DNA of 64,000 nucleotides from Apium graveolens. Its lineage: Eukaryota; Streptophyta; Magnoliopsida; Apiales; Apiaceae. Made by a program: the position numbers and the translations under genes. Where the stretch lies: contig NC_133650.1 in NCBI RefSeq assembly GCF_009905375.1, positions 304,869,574-304,933,573 of the forward strand, read 5' to 3'. The notes below the pieces were generated by a model. It had not been told where the DNA came from, searched no databases, and saw only the letters and a list, made by a program, of their open reading frames with translations. Shown here piece by piece: positions 33,913 to 46,470 of the stretch (position 1 is its first letter; every line of letters starts with the position of its first letter).

Positions 33913-34522
33913 TTCATGCAACAAGATGTATTGAGTCCCTAATTAGACTAGGGTGCGCAAGGAATCCTGTTGGATAAGGTCCTAAATTGATCGAATGCAT
34001 ATAAATGTTTAAGTATGTTATATTTTGGAACATCTTAATAGTATTGTGTTACGAGATTTTTTAATGACATTTAACTTGGGTTAGAGCTTTTTTACGATTC
34101 ATTTATAATACATAACCAGAACGGAACGGGTCTAACTGTATTTCGTTGTAACAATATTAGTTTGAAATTATAGTCTATTCGCCGGAAATTATAACAGCCG
34201 ACAACAGTCTATATGTGATTGTTGTATTTAAATTTCGTATTATGTTATTTTCTATTTAATGAGAAATGCTTTTATTTTGTGGCAAAAAAAAGTACGGCCC
34301 AAGGACTGTCAAATATTTTCGATTTTAATTCGATCATATTGATTATACAAAAAATCTATCATGGAAAAGTATAGTAGTTAAAAAAAATTAACATGATAAA
34401 TATTATGACACGGAGTGAGTATATTTAAATATCTAAACCTCACATACATATCACATTCCATCATCACCTGTTTAATTACTCCAACATTTTGTTTTGACAA
34501 TCCCATTTTCTGCAACATAACA
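33913..34522. other. 3' flank of the RING-like gene
   Basis: Closely matches 2455-3005 of unit 1. Ends with TAACA (34518-34522), the left target duplication of the outer retroelement. No gene seen. Confidence 0.6.
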
Positions 34523-35469
34523 TGAAATTCGATGGCTCAATAGATGATATAATATTCTAATTGTCAAGACAAATGGGACAGTCTCTTATGCAAATAGAAC
34601 AGTCCCTTTACAAATGAGACAATGAATGGGACAGTCTCAATTAACTGCAGAATGAAAATAACAGTAATGAATATGCAGAATGCTGAAAACTTAATAAGTA
34701 AAAACACCAGAAGTTTTCACTTGGTTCGGCCCCTACACATAGTCTATGGAATACATCCAAGTCCCTATGCCTACTAGCATAGAGAATGTATTATATCAAC
34801 TTTAATAAAAGAACTTACAGTCTTTTCCTTGATTACAAATATAGCACTTGAAAGAACCCTTTCCCAAGCTAAACTTGCTACCTAGCCAACTGCTATTCCT
34901 TAGCCCTCTAGCTACCTTGCTTTACTTTGGAATCAAGCTTGCCACAACCCGGCACAAAGTCGATATAAATACACGAGTACAATTATCAACAAATTGATTA
35001 CAACTCAAACTATATCTTATTCACTGGATTTGTATCTCGGTTAAAAAATAAGAAGATTTTTTCAGATGGAATAATTGACGTGAAAGAATTAGCCACAAAT
35101 CTGAAAAAGTGAGTTGTATTTATAGGCAAAGTTCTAACAGATTTATTTTCAAACAAAGGATAAAATAGATAATATTTGAAAACAAGTTTGTTTGAAAATA
35201 TTTGAATGAATACTTGAGAAACTAATCTGTTAGTTGTTTGAAAAAGATAAACCAAGTAAAAGATAAGTTTTGAATAATTCAAACTTGGTTTATAAGATAG
35301 GGTTTGTTGGAGATAAGTTTAAAAGATATTTAACCAGGTAAACAAGATTTACATAAAAACCCTAATCCTTATCTGTAGACTTGCAAAACATCCGGATAAG
35401 TCTTGTTGAATCATTCTTGTTGCATTAATCCATTATGTTGAGACATCATCAGAAACCATGAAATTAACA
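34523..35469 (-). repeat. Outer element, 3' LTR
   Basis: 947 bp, TGAAATTCG to ATTAACA on the plus strand. On the element's strand a TATAAATAC box lies at about 35119-35111. The part near 34570-34640 holds several AATGGGACA/AATGAGACA words and the pair GGGACAGTCTC. Confidence 0.93.
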
Positions 35470-35906
35470 ATCTCCCCCTTTTATGATGATGACAAATTGT
35501 TCCCCCTATCAAAAACACTTAAAGCTCCTCGAGGTAAAAATTAGCAATAACAGAATATACATAACATGTATGATATGAATGAAATAATGTGAATGAGACA
35601 AATAAGATATGTTAAGGATGAATGAGACAACATGAGACAGTATGCATATAATGAGAATGAGACACACAAATGAGACAATATCAATTATATAAAACTTAGC
35701 AAATAACAACCCACCCATTCAACCAGGGTGTCCAGTTGTCTTTAAAACATTCAAAATCATTCATCAAACAATCTTAGTCTGAAACACAAAAGCATCATAA
35801 CATCATATAGTAAAACCATAATCTTAAAAACCGAAACAAGTCTAAAAACATTCAGAGAAACACACATAAAAACACAATTTCTCCCCCTTCATAATCGTAA
35901 AAGAGC
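35470..35906 (-). promoter_or_regulatory. Outer element, polypurine tracts and AATGAGACA array
   Basis: The polypurine tract next to the LTR is rc of 35470-35483. A second G-rich tract (rc of 35500-35508, AGGGGGAAC) follows; multiple PPTs are known in Sireviruses. Five copies of ATGAGACA lie between 35592 and 35677, four of them as AATGAGACA. No coding frame is visible. Confidence 0.7.
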
Positions 35907-37508
35907 TTAATTTGAATCATCAACATCGATTGGAGCCTTCCCTTTGTCCTTGGCTGATGGAAAAACAGGAGCAGAACCATACTCTGAAAATAGCTTATCA
36001 AAAGCGTCTTGAGTTGGTGCTTTTCCATCCCATTCTCGAAGCCAATCAAATATCTTCACTTTGTATTCTTCCCTCGTCATGCCGAAGACCAAGGTGGAGG
36101 GATGGTAGGAAGTGGAAGAGGAGCTGTGATTTTTTCCAAAGTACAATCGCCAATCCAGTCACATTTCTTATGCCAGTACATTTTGCTCTTGTCCTGCATA
36201 GCGGACAGCTGCTGCAACACAAACTTTATCTCGGAACCCAGCTTAAAAAACAACTTAACAAACTCTTTTTCTCAGACCTTAGCCGAGGAAACCATTCCTT
36301 CTTGTAGAGTCCCAAACTCAAAGTCTACTGTTTTGGCCAACTTGACATCAGAAGCATGCAAAACAGATAGCTTTGCATTGATTGAATCCAAGGAAGAACA
36401 AACAAACTTACGGAACAACTCAAGCGAAGCATGCATCATACTAACATGTGAGGTTAGCGAACCCAAAGTCTCAATAGACGCAAAGTGTTGATTAAGATTA
36501 GCCAAAGCGGTAGAATTTTCATTTAATTTAATCAACAAGGAATTAAGCAAAGTGTTTGTAGGCTGATCAAAGGGGTCTGAGGCATAGTTTGGGGATTTTG
36601 GAAGTCCACCAACGTGCCTAAAAGTTTCATCAAAGTACAACTTATTTGACTCGAAAACAAAAAAAATATTTTCTGTTAAAACAGACAAATCAAACAACGT
36701 CCTAATTTTCTCAGAATGAACAGAAGCAACAAAGACAAAAAAATACCTGAATACTTTTGACAACAGTGCAGGATAAGGCAAGTGCATCGACTCATGAGTC
36801 GAGCAATGATGCATATTTTTGATAATCAGGGAAGACACGTCACAAGGAACCTTTTTGACAAATATAGAAATTAAAATCGAATCTTGAAAAGTGATTCGAT
36901 CTCGACCACTTTTACAAGCCAACAAATTTGTGCGAAACAATTTAAAAACTAAAAGAGAGAATGGAGTTAAATCTGATACCGATGGTTTGATGGAAACATC
37001 AACAAAGTTCTCGCGAACAATTGCTTTGAGCTATTCCTCATATTGAAGCCCGGGAACATCAACAAATGCCTGGTGCGTTGTGAAAGGACACACCCCTTGG
37101 TCTGACAAACCTCTGATTCTGGCAAGAGCATCAGCCCTGAAAACGACATGAATCCCTCGAACATTGGAAAACACAATGCCTTCTGAAAGCAATTGAAAAT
37201 TTGCATAAAACTCACGGACAAGCTCTGGGTAGATAACTTCTTCCGGTGACAACAGCGATTCACAACCTTGGAACTTGAACAAATCATACACTCCAACCCG
37301 GGTTAACAACTCAATATCACAAATCCGCTCTTTAAGAATTGGCTTGGTTAAGATTTTTGGAGCCGCTTTCTTTTGCATGTCTGTCGAACGATTCAGGAGA
37401 TGCTTCGCTTGACGCTTCGGAAACAACGGTAGTAACACGACGACGCTTGATGCCAGATGAACCGGCGGTTGAGGTTTGGTTAGCGGTGGATCTCGAACGA
37501 CGGGCCAT
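35907..37508 (-). pseudogene. Outer element, third reading frame (env-like position), broken
   Basis: Starts MARRSRSTANQTSTAG at 37508. A shift near 37375 moves the frame to ERICDIELLTRVGVYDLFKF, YPELVREFYANFQLL and VVFRADALARIRGLS, the 'putative plant transposon protein' type sequence often found after pol in plant retroelements. A TAG at 37031-37033 interrupts it. The same frame runs on to 36272 with a predicted helical region (LNSLLIKLNENSTALANLNQ), then shifts again to end EEYKVKIFDWLREWDGKAPT ... PIDVDDSN at 35907. No signal peptide or clear membrane anchor is visible, so an envelope role is not supported by sequence; only the position matches. Confidence 0.7.
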
Positions 37509-37948
37509 TGGTGAAAAATTTTAGGGTTAAGAGAGAAAAGCAGAGGATTTTGAGAGAGAGTGAGAGAGTAGAATGAAAAAAATGAAAAGATAAAGAAAGA
37601 GAGTTTAAATAGGAGAGAGAACTGAAGAGTTAGAGATGGAAGAGGAAACGAACAGTTGCAAGACAGAAGTGATGTACTGAAAGAACAATACATGCACGAA
37701 ATATGAGAAAGTGATAAATCTAATCAAAAGATATCCTAAATCTATTGGCAATAAACACGCAACAACACACGGACTAATAAAATAATAAAAAGAACAATGC
37801 TATTAAACACAAAGTCACAAAAAGGAATGCATGTAATAATTATGAATTAACACGGAACTTAATATTATGACAAATTCACAGCATATATCTAATATTATGA
37901 CATAATTTACAATTAATAACAGAAAATTACATAAAATCAAGTAACAGA
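37509..37948 (-). other. Outer element, spacer between pol and third frame
   Basis: Non-coding, A-rich, with GA-rich (purine) stretches on the plus strand at 37540-37630. It could hold the leader of a spliced transcript for the third reading frame; no splice site is certain. Confidence 0.45.
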
Positions 37949-38982
37949 TTAGAGAGAACACATACCTAATTCAAGACGCATTATACAGAATCTATCTTCA
38001 GCTAAGGGTTTAGTGAAGATATTTGCATGCTGTTTCTCAATAGAAATATAGATAAGCTCAATATTACCTTTAGAAACATTATCTCGTAGAAAATGGTGAC
38101 GAACATGAATATGCTTAGTACGAGAATGCATGACAAGATTTTTAGAGATATTTATTGCAGAGGTATTATCACCATAAATAGGAATATTTGAGTAAGAAAT
38201 ACCAAAATCTTGCAATGTTTGTTGCATCCACAAAATTTGAGCACAGCAACTACCAGCTGCAATGTACTCTCCTTCAGCTGTAGAAAGAGCTACTGAAGTT
38301 TGTTTTTTGCTATGCCATGCAACTAAACAATCTCCTAAAAATTCACAAGCACTACTTGTGCTTTTTCTATCAACCTGTGACCCTGCATAGTCAGCATCTG
38401 AAAAACCGATTAAGTCAAAGGAAGAGGAGCTTGGATAAAACAATCCCAAGTAACTCGTACCTTTCAAATATTGAAAAATACGTTTAACGATATTCAAATG
38501 AGATTCTTTAGGTTGAGATTGAAAATGAGCACACAAGCATACACTATACATAATATCAGGTCGTGAGGCAGTTAAATATAACAATGAGCCAATCATACCT
38601 CGAAATTTAGTGACATCTACAGGTGTACCTTGTTCATCCTTTGTAAGCTTAACTGAAGTACTCATCGGAGTTGATTTAGGTGTGACATGATCCAATGCAA
38701 ATCTTTTGAGTAAATCCTTTATGTACTTGCCTTGGTGAATAAATATTCCTGCATTAGACTGATTAATTTGTAAACCTAGGAAGTACTGCAATTCACCTAT
38801 CAAACCCATATTGAATTCCTTATGCATGCAATCAGAAAACCACTTACACAAAGATTCGTTAGAAGATCCAAATACTATATCATCAACATAAACTTAAACT
38901 AAAAGAAAGTTATCACGTTTATGAAAAATAAAGAGAGTTACACTCGAATGAAACCATTATTCACAAGAAACTGACTGAGACG
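37949..38982 (-). pseudogene. Outer element, RT (3' part) and RNase H
   Basis: Resumes the pol frame cut at 52310. Just after the target duplication it reads SQFLVNNGFIR. A shift of frame follows near 38950, then FIFHKRDNFLLV, a TAA, and the catalytic VYVDDIVFGSS. 38851-37949 is open: MGLIGELQYFLGLQINQ, FRGMIGSLLYLTASRPDI, DADYAGSQVDRKSTS, RNase H (STAEGEYIAAGSCCAQILWM, YGDNTSAINISKNLVMHSRT) and the end RLELGMCSL. Confidence 0.9.
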
Positions 38983-40076
38983 TGTTAGGAATATATGTAT
39001 TAGTTTGATGATAAGTTAAACAAAACACTTAAGTAGAAATCTAGTATTTTATAGCCTCAACGGATAAGACCATCTTAGCTATCCATTGATGGAGTAGCTT
39101 TACTTAGAAATAAGTTTAGTATTGTAGCACATTTCAGTCTCTGTATTTAAGTTATAATTCTTAAAAGTTGTGGGAAATTATAAGTCATGTTGACTACTAG
39201 TGGATATGCAAATAGGAGGGCTAATTGTAAATATTTCATGCCTTGTAATTTTGTGTAAATGAAGTAGTATCAACTGATAGATTAAAGGCCTTCAACGGAT
39301 GAGAAACAAAGGTTCAACGGATGTCTCTAAAGCTTCAACGGATAACATCCATCAACGGATGAGTACATCAACGGATAAAGCTTCAACTGTTAAAGCATCA
39401 ACGGATGTCACTAAAGCATCAACGGATAAAGCCATCAACGGATGAAAGCTTCAACGGATGCTCAGTTCCATAGCAGTTGATAGTGACAATTCATAAGCTG
39501 AAAGAGGCACATGGGTTGACAGAAACAATTGTAATGTGGTAGCCTCTTGGAGGAATTAAGAAAAAGCAGCATTTCCATTCTGGTGCAAACAAGGAAGTAT
39601 TCAAAAATTCACAGATTATCTTAGATTGCATTGGATAGAGAAATGAAGAAGAAACATGTGAAGAACTATTTTATAATTGTATTTTATCTTTGTCTTCACT
39701 TGAAAATTTGGTGATATATAAACCAAGTTGCAGCTAGTAATTAGATGTGAATTTTTCAGAGCTGTTTAGAAAAATATAGAGAGAAAATCATCTAGTTTGT
39801 ACTAGGAAGCAGCTGTGATCAATTCTTTGTATCACAGATTTCCTGAAATACATATCTCTGGTGGAATAACAAATCCACCAGAAAAGTTTTTAAAGCCTTT
39901 GTGTTCTTTACATTTGTGTCTTGAATATACATCTGTCTGCACCTGCTCAAAGCAATTCACACACATCTGTTCATCATACACTTAGCTTTTAAAACTGCTC
40001 AAAACTTGAAAAAGTTTTGAGATTTACATTCAACCCCCCTTCTGTAAATCTCATTGTTAGTTCCTTGGGAATAAAA
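38983..40076 (+). repeat. Inner element, 5' LTR
   Basis: 1094 bp, TGTTAGGAAT to GGGAATAAAA. A TATATAAACC box is at 39715-39724. Upstream, at 39292-39459, nine copies of TCAACGGAT lie in 168 bases, mostly 16-22 bases apart, with a tenth at 39057. This is the U3 (promoter/enhancer) part. Confidence 0.95.
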
Positions 40077-40136
40077 ATTGGTATCAGAGCAAGCTCTTGA
40101 CATACAAAGAGTTTAAAGATCTATTCTACTAACATC

Positions 40137-42556
40137 ATGAGTAAGAAGTATATTGGAGTGAAGATTTCAATCCTGGAAAGAGATAATTATCATCACTGGA
40201 AAGTGAAGATGCATCTACATCTTCTCTCTCAAGATGAAAGCTACATCAACTGCATTGAGAATGGTCCTCACATCCCTCACAAAGTGGCCACAGCTGCCAC
40301 TGCCAAAGTTGCTGTTGGACAGTCTATTCCCAAGCCAAAAGCAGAATGGACTGATGAAGATATTGAAGAGGTTCACAAGGACAAGAAGGTCATGAACATT
40401 CTATTTAATGGCCTGGACAAGGATATGTTTGATAATGTCATTAACAGCCAAACTGCTAAGGAAATTTGGGATACTGTACAACTTATCTGTGAAGGTACTG
40501 AACAAGTTAGAGAAAACAAAATGCAGCTTCTCATTCAATAATATGAATATTTTCATTCTGAAGAAGGAGAATGATTAAATAATACCTTCAATAGATTTCA
40601 GAAACTGTTGGATGGATTGAAGCTGTATGGCAGAGTGTACCAAGTCAAGGATTCCAACTTAAAATTTCTGAGGTCTCTACCAAAGGAATGGAAGCCTATG
40701 TCTGTTTCACTAAGGAATTCTCAAGATTATAAGGACTTCATACTTGAAAGATTATATGGAATTTTGAAGACCTATGAACTTGAGATGGAGCAAGATGAGC
40801 TGTTGGAGAAGGGAAAGAGAAAAGGTGGATCAGTTGCACTTGTAGCTGAAAATAAGAGAACTGAAGCCAGAAATAAAGAAAAGACAATGCCAAGTCTTAA
40901 AATTGGCACAAGCAAATCAGAATCAAGCAAGGAAAAGGAGCAAGCAGCTGAGGTTGAAGACAATTCCAGTCAGGATGACTCTGATGATGTTGATGAACAT
41001 CTGGCTTTTCTGTCCAGAAGGTTTGCAGAGATGAAATTCAAGAAAAACACTAGAGCCACTAAGCCAAACAAGAACATGGTGGACAAATCTAAGTTCAAGT
41101 ATTATAATTGTGGCACAAATGGACATTTTGCAAGTGAGTGCAGAAAGCCAACTTCTGAAAAGAAGAAATTTGAGCAAGTGGATTACAAAAAGAAATATTT
41201 CGAATTGCTCAAACAAAACGAAAGAGCTTTTCTGACTCAGGAAAATGACTGGGCAGCTGATGGATCCAATGAAGATGATGATATGGAGTATGTCAATTTA
41301 GCCCTGATGGCTAATTCTGATAAAAATGAAACTAGTTCATCAAGCAACCAGGTAATCACTACTGACATCTCTCAGCTTTCTAAAAATGAATGCAATGAAG
41401 CTATAAATGATATGTCCAATGAATTATATCATTTACGTGTTTCCCTTAAATCACTGGCTAAAGAGAACACGAGAATTAAAGAGAATAATTTGTTTTTAAG
41501 TGATAGGAATGATGTGTTAGAGGGTAAGGTAATTGAGCTTGAAACGATTAAAATCAAATGCTTATATGTTGAGAGTGAACTAGAAGAGTCTGTTAAGAAA
41601 GTAGAAGTTATTTCTAAACAACTAGAACGTGAGCAAGAGGTAATCAAGGCCTGGAAAACATCTAGGGATGTTAGTGCTCAAATTGTCAAGGTTCAAGGAA
41701 TTGAATCACTCTGTGAGAATGCCTGGAAGAAAAACAAAAAAGAAATAGAATTAATTGATGGACTGTTAATGGATGTGGAATCAACGGATGATGAAAGTCA
41801 TCCGTTGAAGGAAAAAAAGGAGCATTCGTTGAAGGCTTATCAATTGAAACAGGCAAATGATTCTAAAAGGGATAATTTGAAAAATCTCAATAAGAAGTTT
41901 GGTTCAACTTCCAAGAACTTGGTCAAAGAAGAAGCTAGCACATCCAAAGATGCTAGTAAGGTGAATATAGGACACATGACTTTAGATCAGTTGAAAAATA
42001 GGCTTAAGTTGGTTGAGGATAAAAAGGAAACTAAAAGAAAATCCAATAGAAATGGGAAGGTAGGGATTAACAAACACAACAAGTACACACCTGATAAGTA
42101 TGCTCCTAGAAAAAGTTATATGCATTGTAGTAGTGTTAATCATCTATCTGCTAACTGCAAATCTGTTAAGAATGCTCCCATACCTTTAACTCCTTCCATG
42201 CCTAACATGTCTATGTCACCACTACATGTTGTGCCTGCTATGTCTCAATAGAATCCACATGCACATTTTGCAAACATGCGATATGTTAATAATCCTTATT
42301 TTGCTGCATTTAGTATGCCTCAAATGCCATACAACATGCCTATGTGGAATAATATGTTTGCATAATCTATGCCTTATCAAATTCAATCAAATGTGCTAAA
42401 TGATTCTGTGACTAACCCTACACTTCAACCAACTACATCTCAGATCAAGGTTAACTCAAAGTTACCTAAGTCAAAAGGTGCAGGAAGTGTGAAGTCTAGG
42501 AAAAAGACTAACAAGGCTGGACCCAAGGAAACTTGGGTACCAAAATCAACTTGATT
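40137..42556 (+). pseudogene. Inner element, gag, interrupted by four stops
   Basis: Starts MSKKYIGVKISILERDNYHH. The UBN2-type capsid domain follows (WTDEDIEEVHKDKKVMNILF, AKEIWDTVQLICEGTEQVRE, FLRSLPKEWKPMSVSLRN). Same-frame stops at 40539 (TAA) and 40572 (TGA) split the capsid; TAG at 42249 and TAA at 42363 lie in the tail. Each fits a single C-to-T or C-to-G change in a Gln or Ser codon. A zinc knuckle YYNCGTNGHFASECRK (first Cys lost) lies near 41100-41150, coiled-coil regions near 41360-41650, and the end KETWVPKST. Inverted TCAACGGAT words at 41781 and 41800 encode STDDESHPLKE. Confidence 0.88.
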
Positions 42557-42568
42557 TGATTTTGTTAT

Positions 42569-45500
42569 GTGCAGGGAAAAAGAAGGAATCTATGGTACCT
42601 GGATAGTGGTTGTTTAAGGCACATGACAGGAGATTTCACCCTGCTCACAGAGTTCAAGGAGAGAGCTGACCCTAGCATAAGCTTTGGAGATGACAGCAAA
42701 GGGTTCACTATGGGATATGGCTTGATTTCAAAGGAAAATGCCATCATTGATGAAGTTGCATTAGTTGATGGTCACAAACACAATCTATTGAGCATCAGTC
42801 AACTATGTGACAGAGGGAATACTGTTTTCTTCAATTCTGAAGCATGTGTTGTCACCAGTAAAAAGGACAACAAAGTGGTTCTAACTGGAGTTAGAAAATG
42901 GAATGTGTACTTGGCTGACTTCAACTCAACAGATGCAGATCAATCACTTGTCTCTTCAGCAAAGCAAGTTAAGATGAAAGTTGGCTATGGCACAAGAAGC
43001 TGTCCCATTTGAATTTCAAGACAATGAATGATCTAGTCAAAAAGGACTTAGTTAGAGGAATGCCTCTAGTGGAATTCTCAAGGGATGGACTATGTGATGC
43101 TTGTCAGAAAGGAAAGCAAAAGAGAGCATCATTCAATAAGAAGCTTGAATCATCAATTGATGAACCATTACAACTGCTACATATGGATCTTTTTGGACCA
43201 GTCAATGTATTGTCAATTTCAAGGAAAAGATATTGCCTAGTGATTGTAGATGATTTCTCAAATTTTTCATGGCCCTATTTTCTTGGATCAAAGGATGAAG
43301 CTAGTAAAACCATTATCATTCATATCAAGCAAGTCAACAACCATCCAGATTTCAAAGTAAGGAATATTAGGAGTGACAATGGAACTGAGTTCAGGAATTC
43401 TACCATGAGGTTGTTCTGTGAAACAAATGGGATTATGCATGAGTTCTCAGCTCCAAGGACTCCACAACAGAATGGTATGGTGGAAAGGAAGAACAGATCA
43501 CTAATTGAAGCTGCAAGAACAATGCTTGAAGAGTCAAAACTCCCAACATATTTTTGGGCTGAGGCTGTTAACTGTGTATGTTACACTCAGAATATTTCTC
43601 TAATCAATCAGACAAAAGGCATGACTCCCTATCAATTATTCAAGAGAAGAAAACCAACCTTAAACTTCCTTCATGTCTTTGGTTGCAAATGCTATATTCT
43701 AAGAAATCAACCTGATCATAAAGGCAAGTTTGATGCAAAGGCTGATGAAGGAATATTTGTTGGTTATTCTGCTGGAAAATCATATAGGGTCTTCAATCTA
43801 AGAACCAACATTGTTATGGAATCTGTGCATGTTGTGTTTGATGATAAAAAGATTGATGGACTAACAGATGAGGGACATCATGAAGGACTCAAATTTGACA
43901 ACATTGAGATATATTGTGATGATAGTGAAGATGAGAATGATGGAGAAGACACTTCAAAAAGGATTCAAAATCTGCCTTTGGATAATGCATAAAATGCTGC
44001 ATCAGTTGAAAGTCATGATTCAGCATCCGTTGACAGAAGTAATGCAGCATCCGTTGAAAGAGAAAGTGCATCATCCGTTGAAGTACATAATAGAGCATTC
44101 GTTGATCATAGTTCATCAACGGATAATCAATTTACATCATCAGTTGATAGAACTCCCAGTTCCTTGCAAAGGACCAATAACTCAGGGGGAGTTTCAACCA
44201 ATCAACACTCTATCTCACATCATGACAATACTGAGGAAACCTCATCTAGAGCTCATCTACCATCTCAAAGGAAATGGACCAAGAATCATCCTTTTGAAGT
44301 AATCATTGGTGATGCAACATCTAAGGTGCAAACTAGAAGGGCTACTCAAGATGAATGTATATACAGTAGTTTTCTATCACAGGAGGAACCTAAAAGAGTG
44401 GAAGAAGCTATATTGGATCCAGATTGGATTTTAGCAATGCAAGAGGAGCTAAACCAATTTGAGAGGAACAAAGTATGGAAGCTGGTACCCAAGCCAAAGA
44501 ACAAGAGTTCTATTGATACAAAATGGGTATTCAGAAACAAGATGGATGAAAATGGCATTGTCATAAGGAATAAAGCTAGATTGGTTGCCAAAGGCTACTC
44601 TCAACAAGAGGGAATAGACTTTGATGAGACATTTGCTCCTGCTGCAAGACTTGAAGCCATCGGAATTTTTCTAGCCTATACAGCCCATGCCAATTTCAAA
44701 GTCTATCAAATGGATGTCAAGAGTGCATTTCTGAATGGAGAATTGGAGGAAGAAGTTTATGTGATCCAACCTCCGGGGTTTAAAGATCCAAATTTTCTAG
44801 ACCATGTGTATTATCTGTTGAAAGCACTCTATGGACTAAAGCAAGCACCTAGAGCCTGATATGAGATTTTGTCAAAATTTCTCCTAGATAATTACTTCAC
44901 AAGAGGTACTATTGACAAAACTCTTTTCTTTAGAAATGTGAATGGGTCTACAATACTTGTTCAAATTTATGTAGATGATATTATATTTGGTTCTACAGAT
45001 GATAAACTTTGTAAAAAGTTTGCTAAGTTAATGCAAAGTAAATATGAAATGAGCATGATGGGAGAGCTAACTTATTTTCTTGGTTTACAAGTTAAACAAG
45101 TTAGTGGTGGAATTTTCATTAGTCAAACTAAATATATTTATGATATTTTAAAGAAGTTTGACTTAATGGAATGTTCATCTGCAAAAACTCCCATGGCCAC
45201 TGCCACTAAGCTTGAATTAAACAAGGCTGAAAAGTCTGTGGACATTACAAGCTATAGAGGCATGGTTGGTTCACTTCTATATTTAACTGTCAATAGACCT
45301 GATATAATATTTTCTACATGTTTTTGTGCTAGATTTCAAGCTGATCCTAGAGAATCTCACTTAGTTGCTATTAAAAGAATTTTCAGATATCTCAAAGGGA
45401 CTCTAAATCTAGGAATTTGGTACCCTAGAGAGTCTGGTTTTGATCTAATTAGCTACTCAGATGCAGATTATGCAGGTTGTAAAATAGACAGGAAAGGTAC

Positions 45501-45912
45501 AACTGGCCCCTTTCAATTTCTAGGGAATAAGCTTGTGTCATGGTTCAGTAAGAAGCAAAATTTTGTTTCTACATCAACAGCTGAGGCTGAGTATATTAAT
45601 GCTGGTAGTTGCTGTGCACAGATATTATGGATGAGGAATCAACTATTTGACTATGGGCTAAATGTTGACAAGATTCCAATATTCTGTGACAACACAAGTG
45701 CCATTGCCATTACTGAAAATCCAGTGCAGCATGCAAGAACCAAGCACATTGACATCAAGTACCACTTCATAAGGGAACATGTGATGAATGGCACAGTGGA
45801 ACTTCATTTTGTTCCAAGTGAAAAACAGATTGCAAATATATTTACCAAGCCACTTGATGAATCAACATTCACAAGATTGGTAAGTGAGCTAGGTATGCTT
45901 AATTATTCCTAA
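42569..45912 (+). pseudogene. Inner element, pol (protease, integrase, RT, RNase H), interrupted
   Basis: The protease part (42569-43012) is in a different frame from gag, with active site WYLDSGCLRHMTGD. A shift near 42985 breaks the pre-integrase WHKKLSHL-type stretch. From 43009: integrase Asp in LLHMDLFGP, Asp in IRSDNGTEF, Glu in PQQNGMVERKNRS. A TAA at 43990 and a TGA at 44857-44859 (a Trp position, QAPRA then stop) interrupt the frame. RT has [20 protein letters not shown] and the catalytic IYVDDIIFGST. RNase H has DADYAGCKIDRKGTT and STAEAEYINAGSCCAQILWM. The integrase-RT spacer (44004-44160) repeats SVE/SVD units encoded by ATCCGTTGA words. Confidence 0.92.
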
Positions 45913-46470
45913 ATTCATGTCCTAATTGTAATTTGTTTTGTAGCCTGAAATGAATTTGTTGCAAGAACAAAGTTGGTTTTAAGTAAAGTTTATTCTATCA
46001 ATGGATATTCCCTATCCGTTGAAAGCCAAAATTGTTTTATCAACGGATGTCCATTATCCGTTGAAAGACAAATACATTTCTGGTAATTTTATCCTTCAAC
46101 GGATAAAACTGTGTTAATCTTCAACGGATAACTGTTTACCTCATCCGTTGAAGTGTCATATCAGTCGTTTTGAGTGAGTCACGGCCGTTGATTCTATTTA
46201 CTTAACCGTTGATACATATATATACGCAGTTGTATGTATTTGTATTAAAGGTAGTTTTTAGAATACATACGGTTTTTCTTTTATTCTCAAACGGCTGTAA
46301 TTCACTTAAAAATATTGTTTAATCATTCTCTTTATGTTTTAATTTGAGAAAGTATAAAAGCCCCTTTAAATTCTTATTCTCACTTTACGCTTTCTTGCAA
46401 TTTTCAAAAGTTTTTACTCTCTTTCTCTCCCAAAACTCTCAACTTTTCTCTGCAACTTCTACCCACAATA
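45913..46470 (+). promoter_or_regulatory. Inner element, spacer between pol and third frame
   Basis: Holds six intact TCAACGGAT/ATCCGTTGA words (46014, 46040, 46056, 46096, 46121, 46143), some in inverted pairs, and a TATATATAC stretch near 46208. A CT-rich stretch at 46385-46460 precedes ATG 46471. This could be an internal promoter or leader for the third frame. Confidence 0.55.

Noticed and set aside
43868..44302. Overlapping open frame of 144 codons beside pol
   Set aside because: It is out of frame with the integrase-RT polyprotein; its His/Pro/Leu-rich repeats come from the TCAACGGAT words read in another frame.
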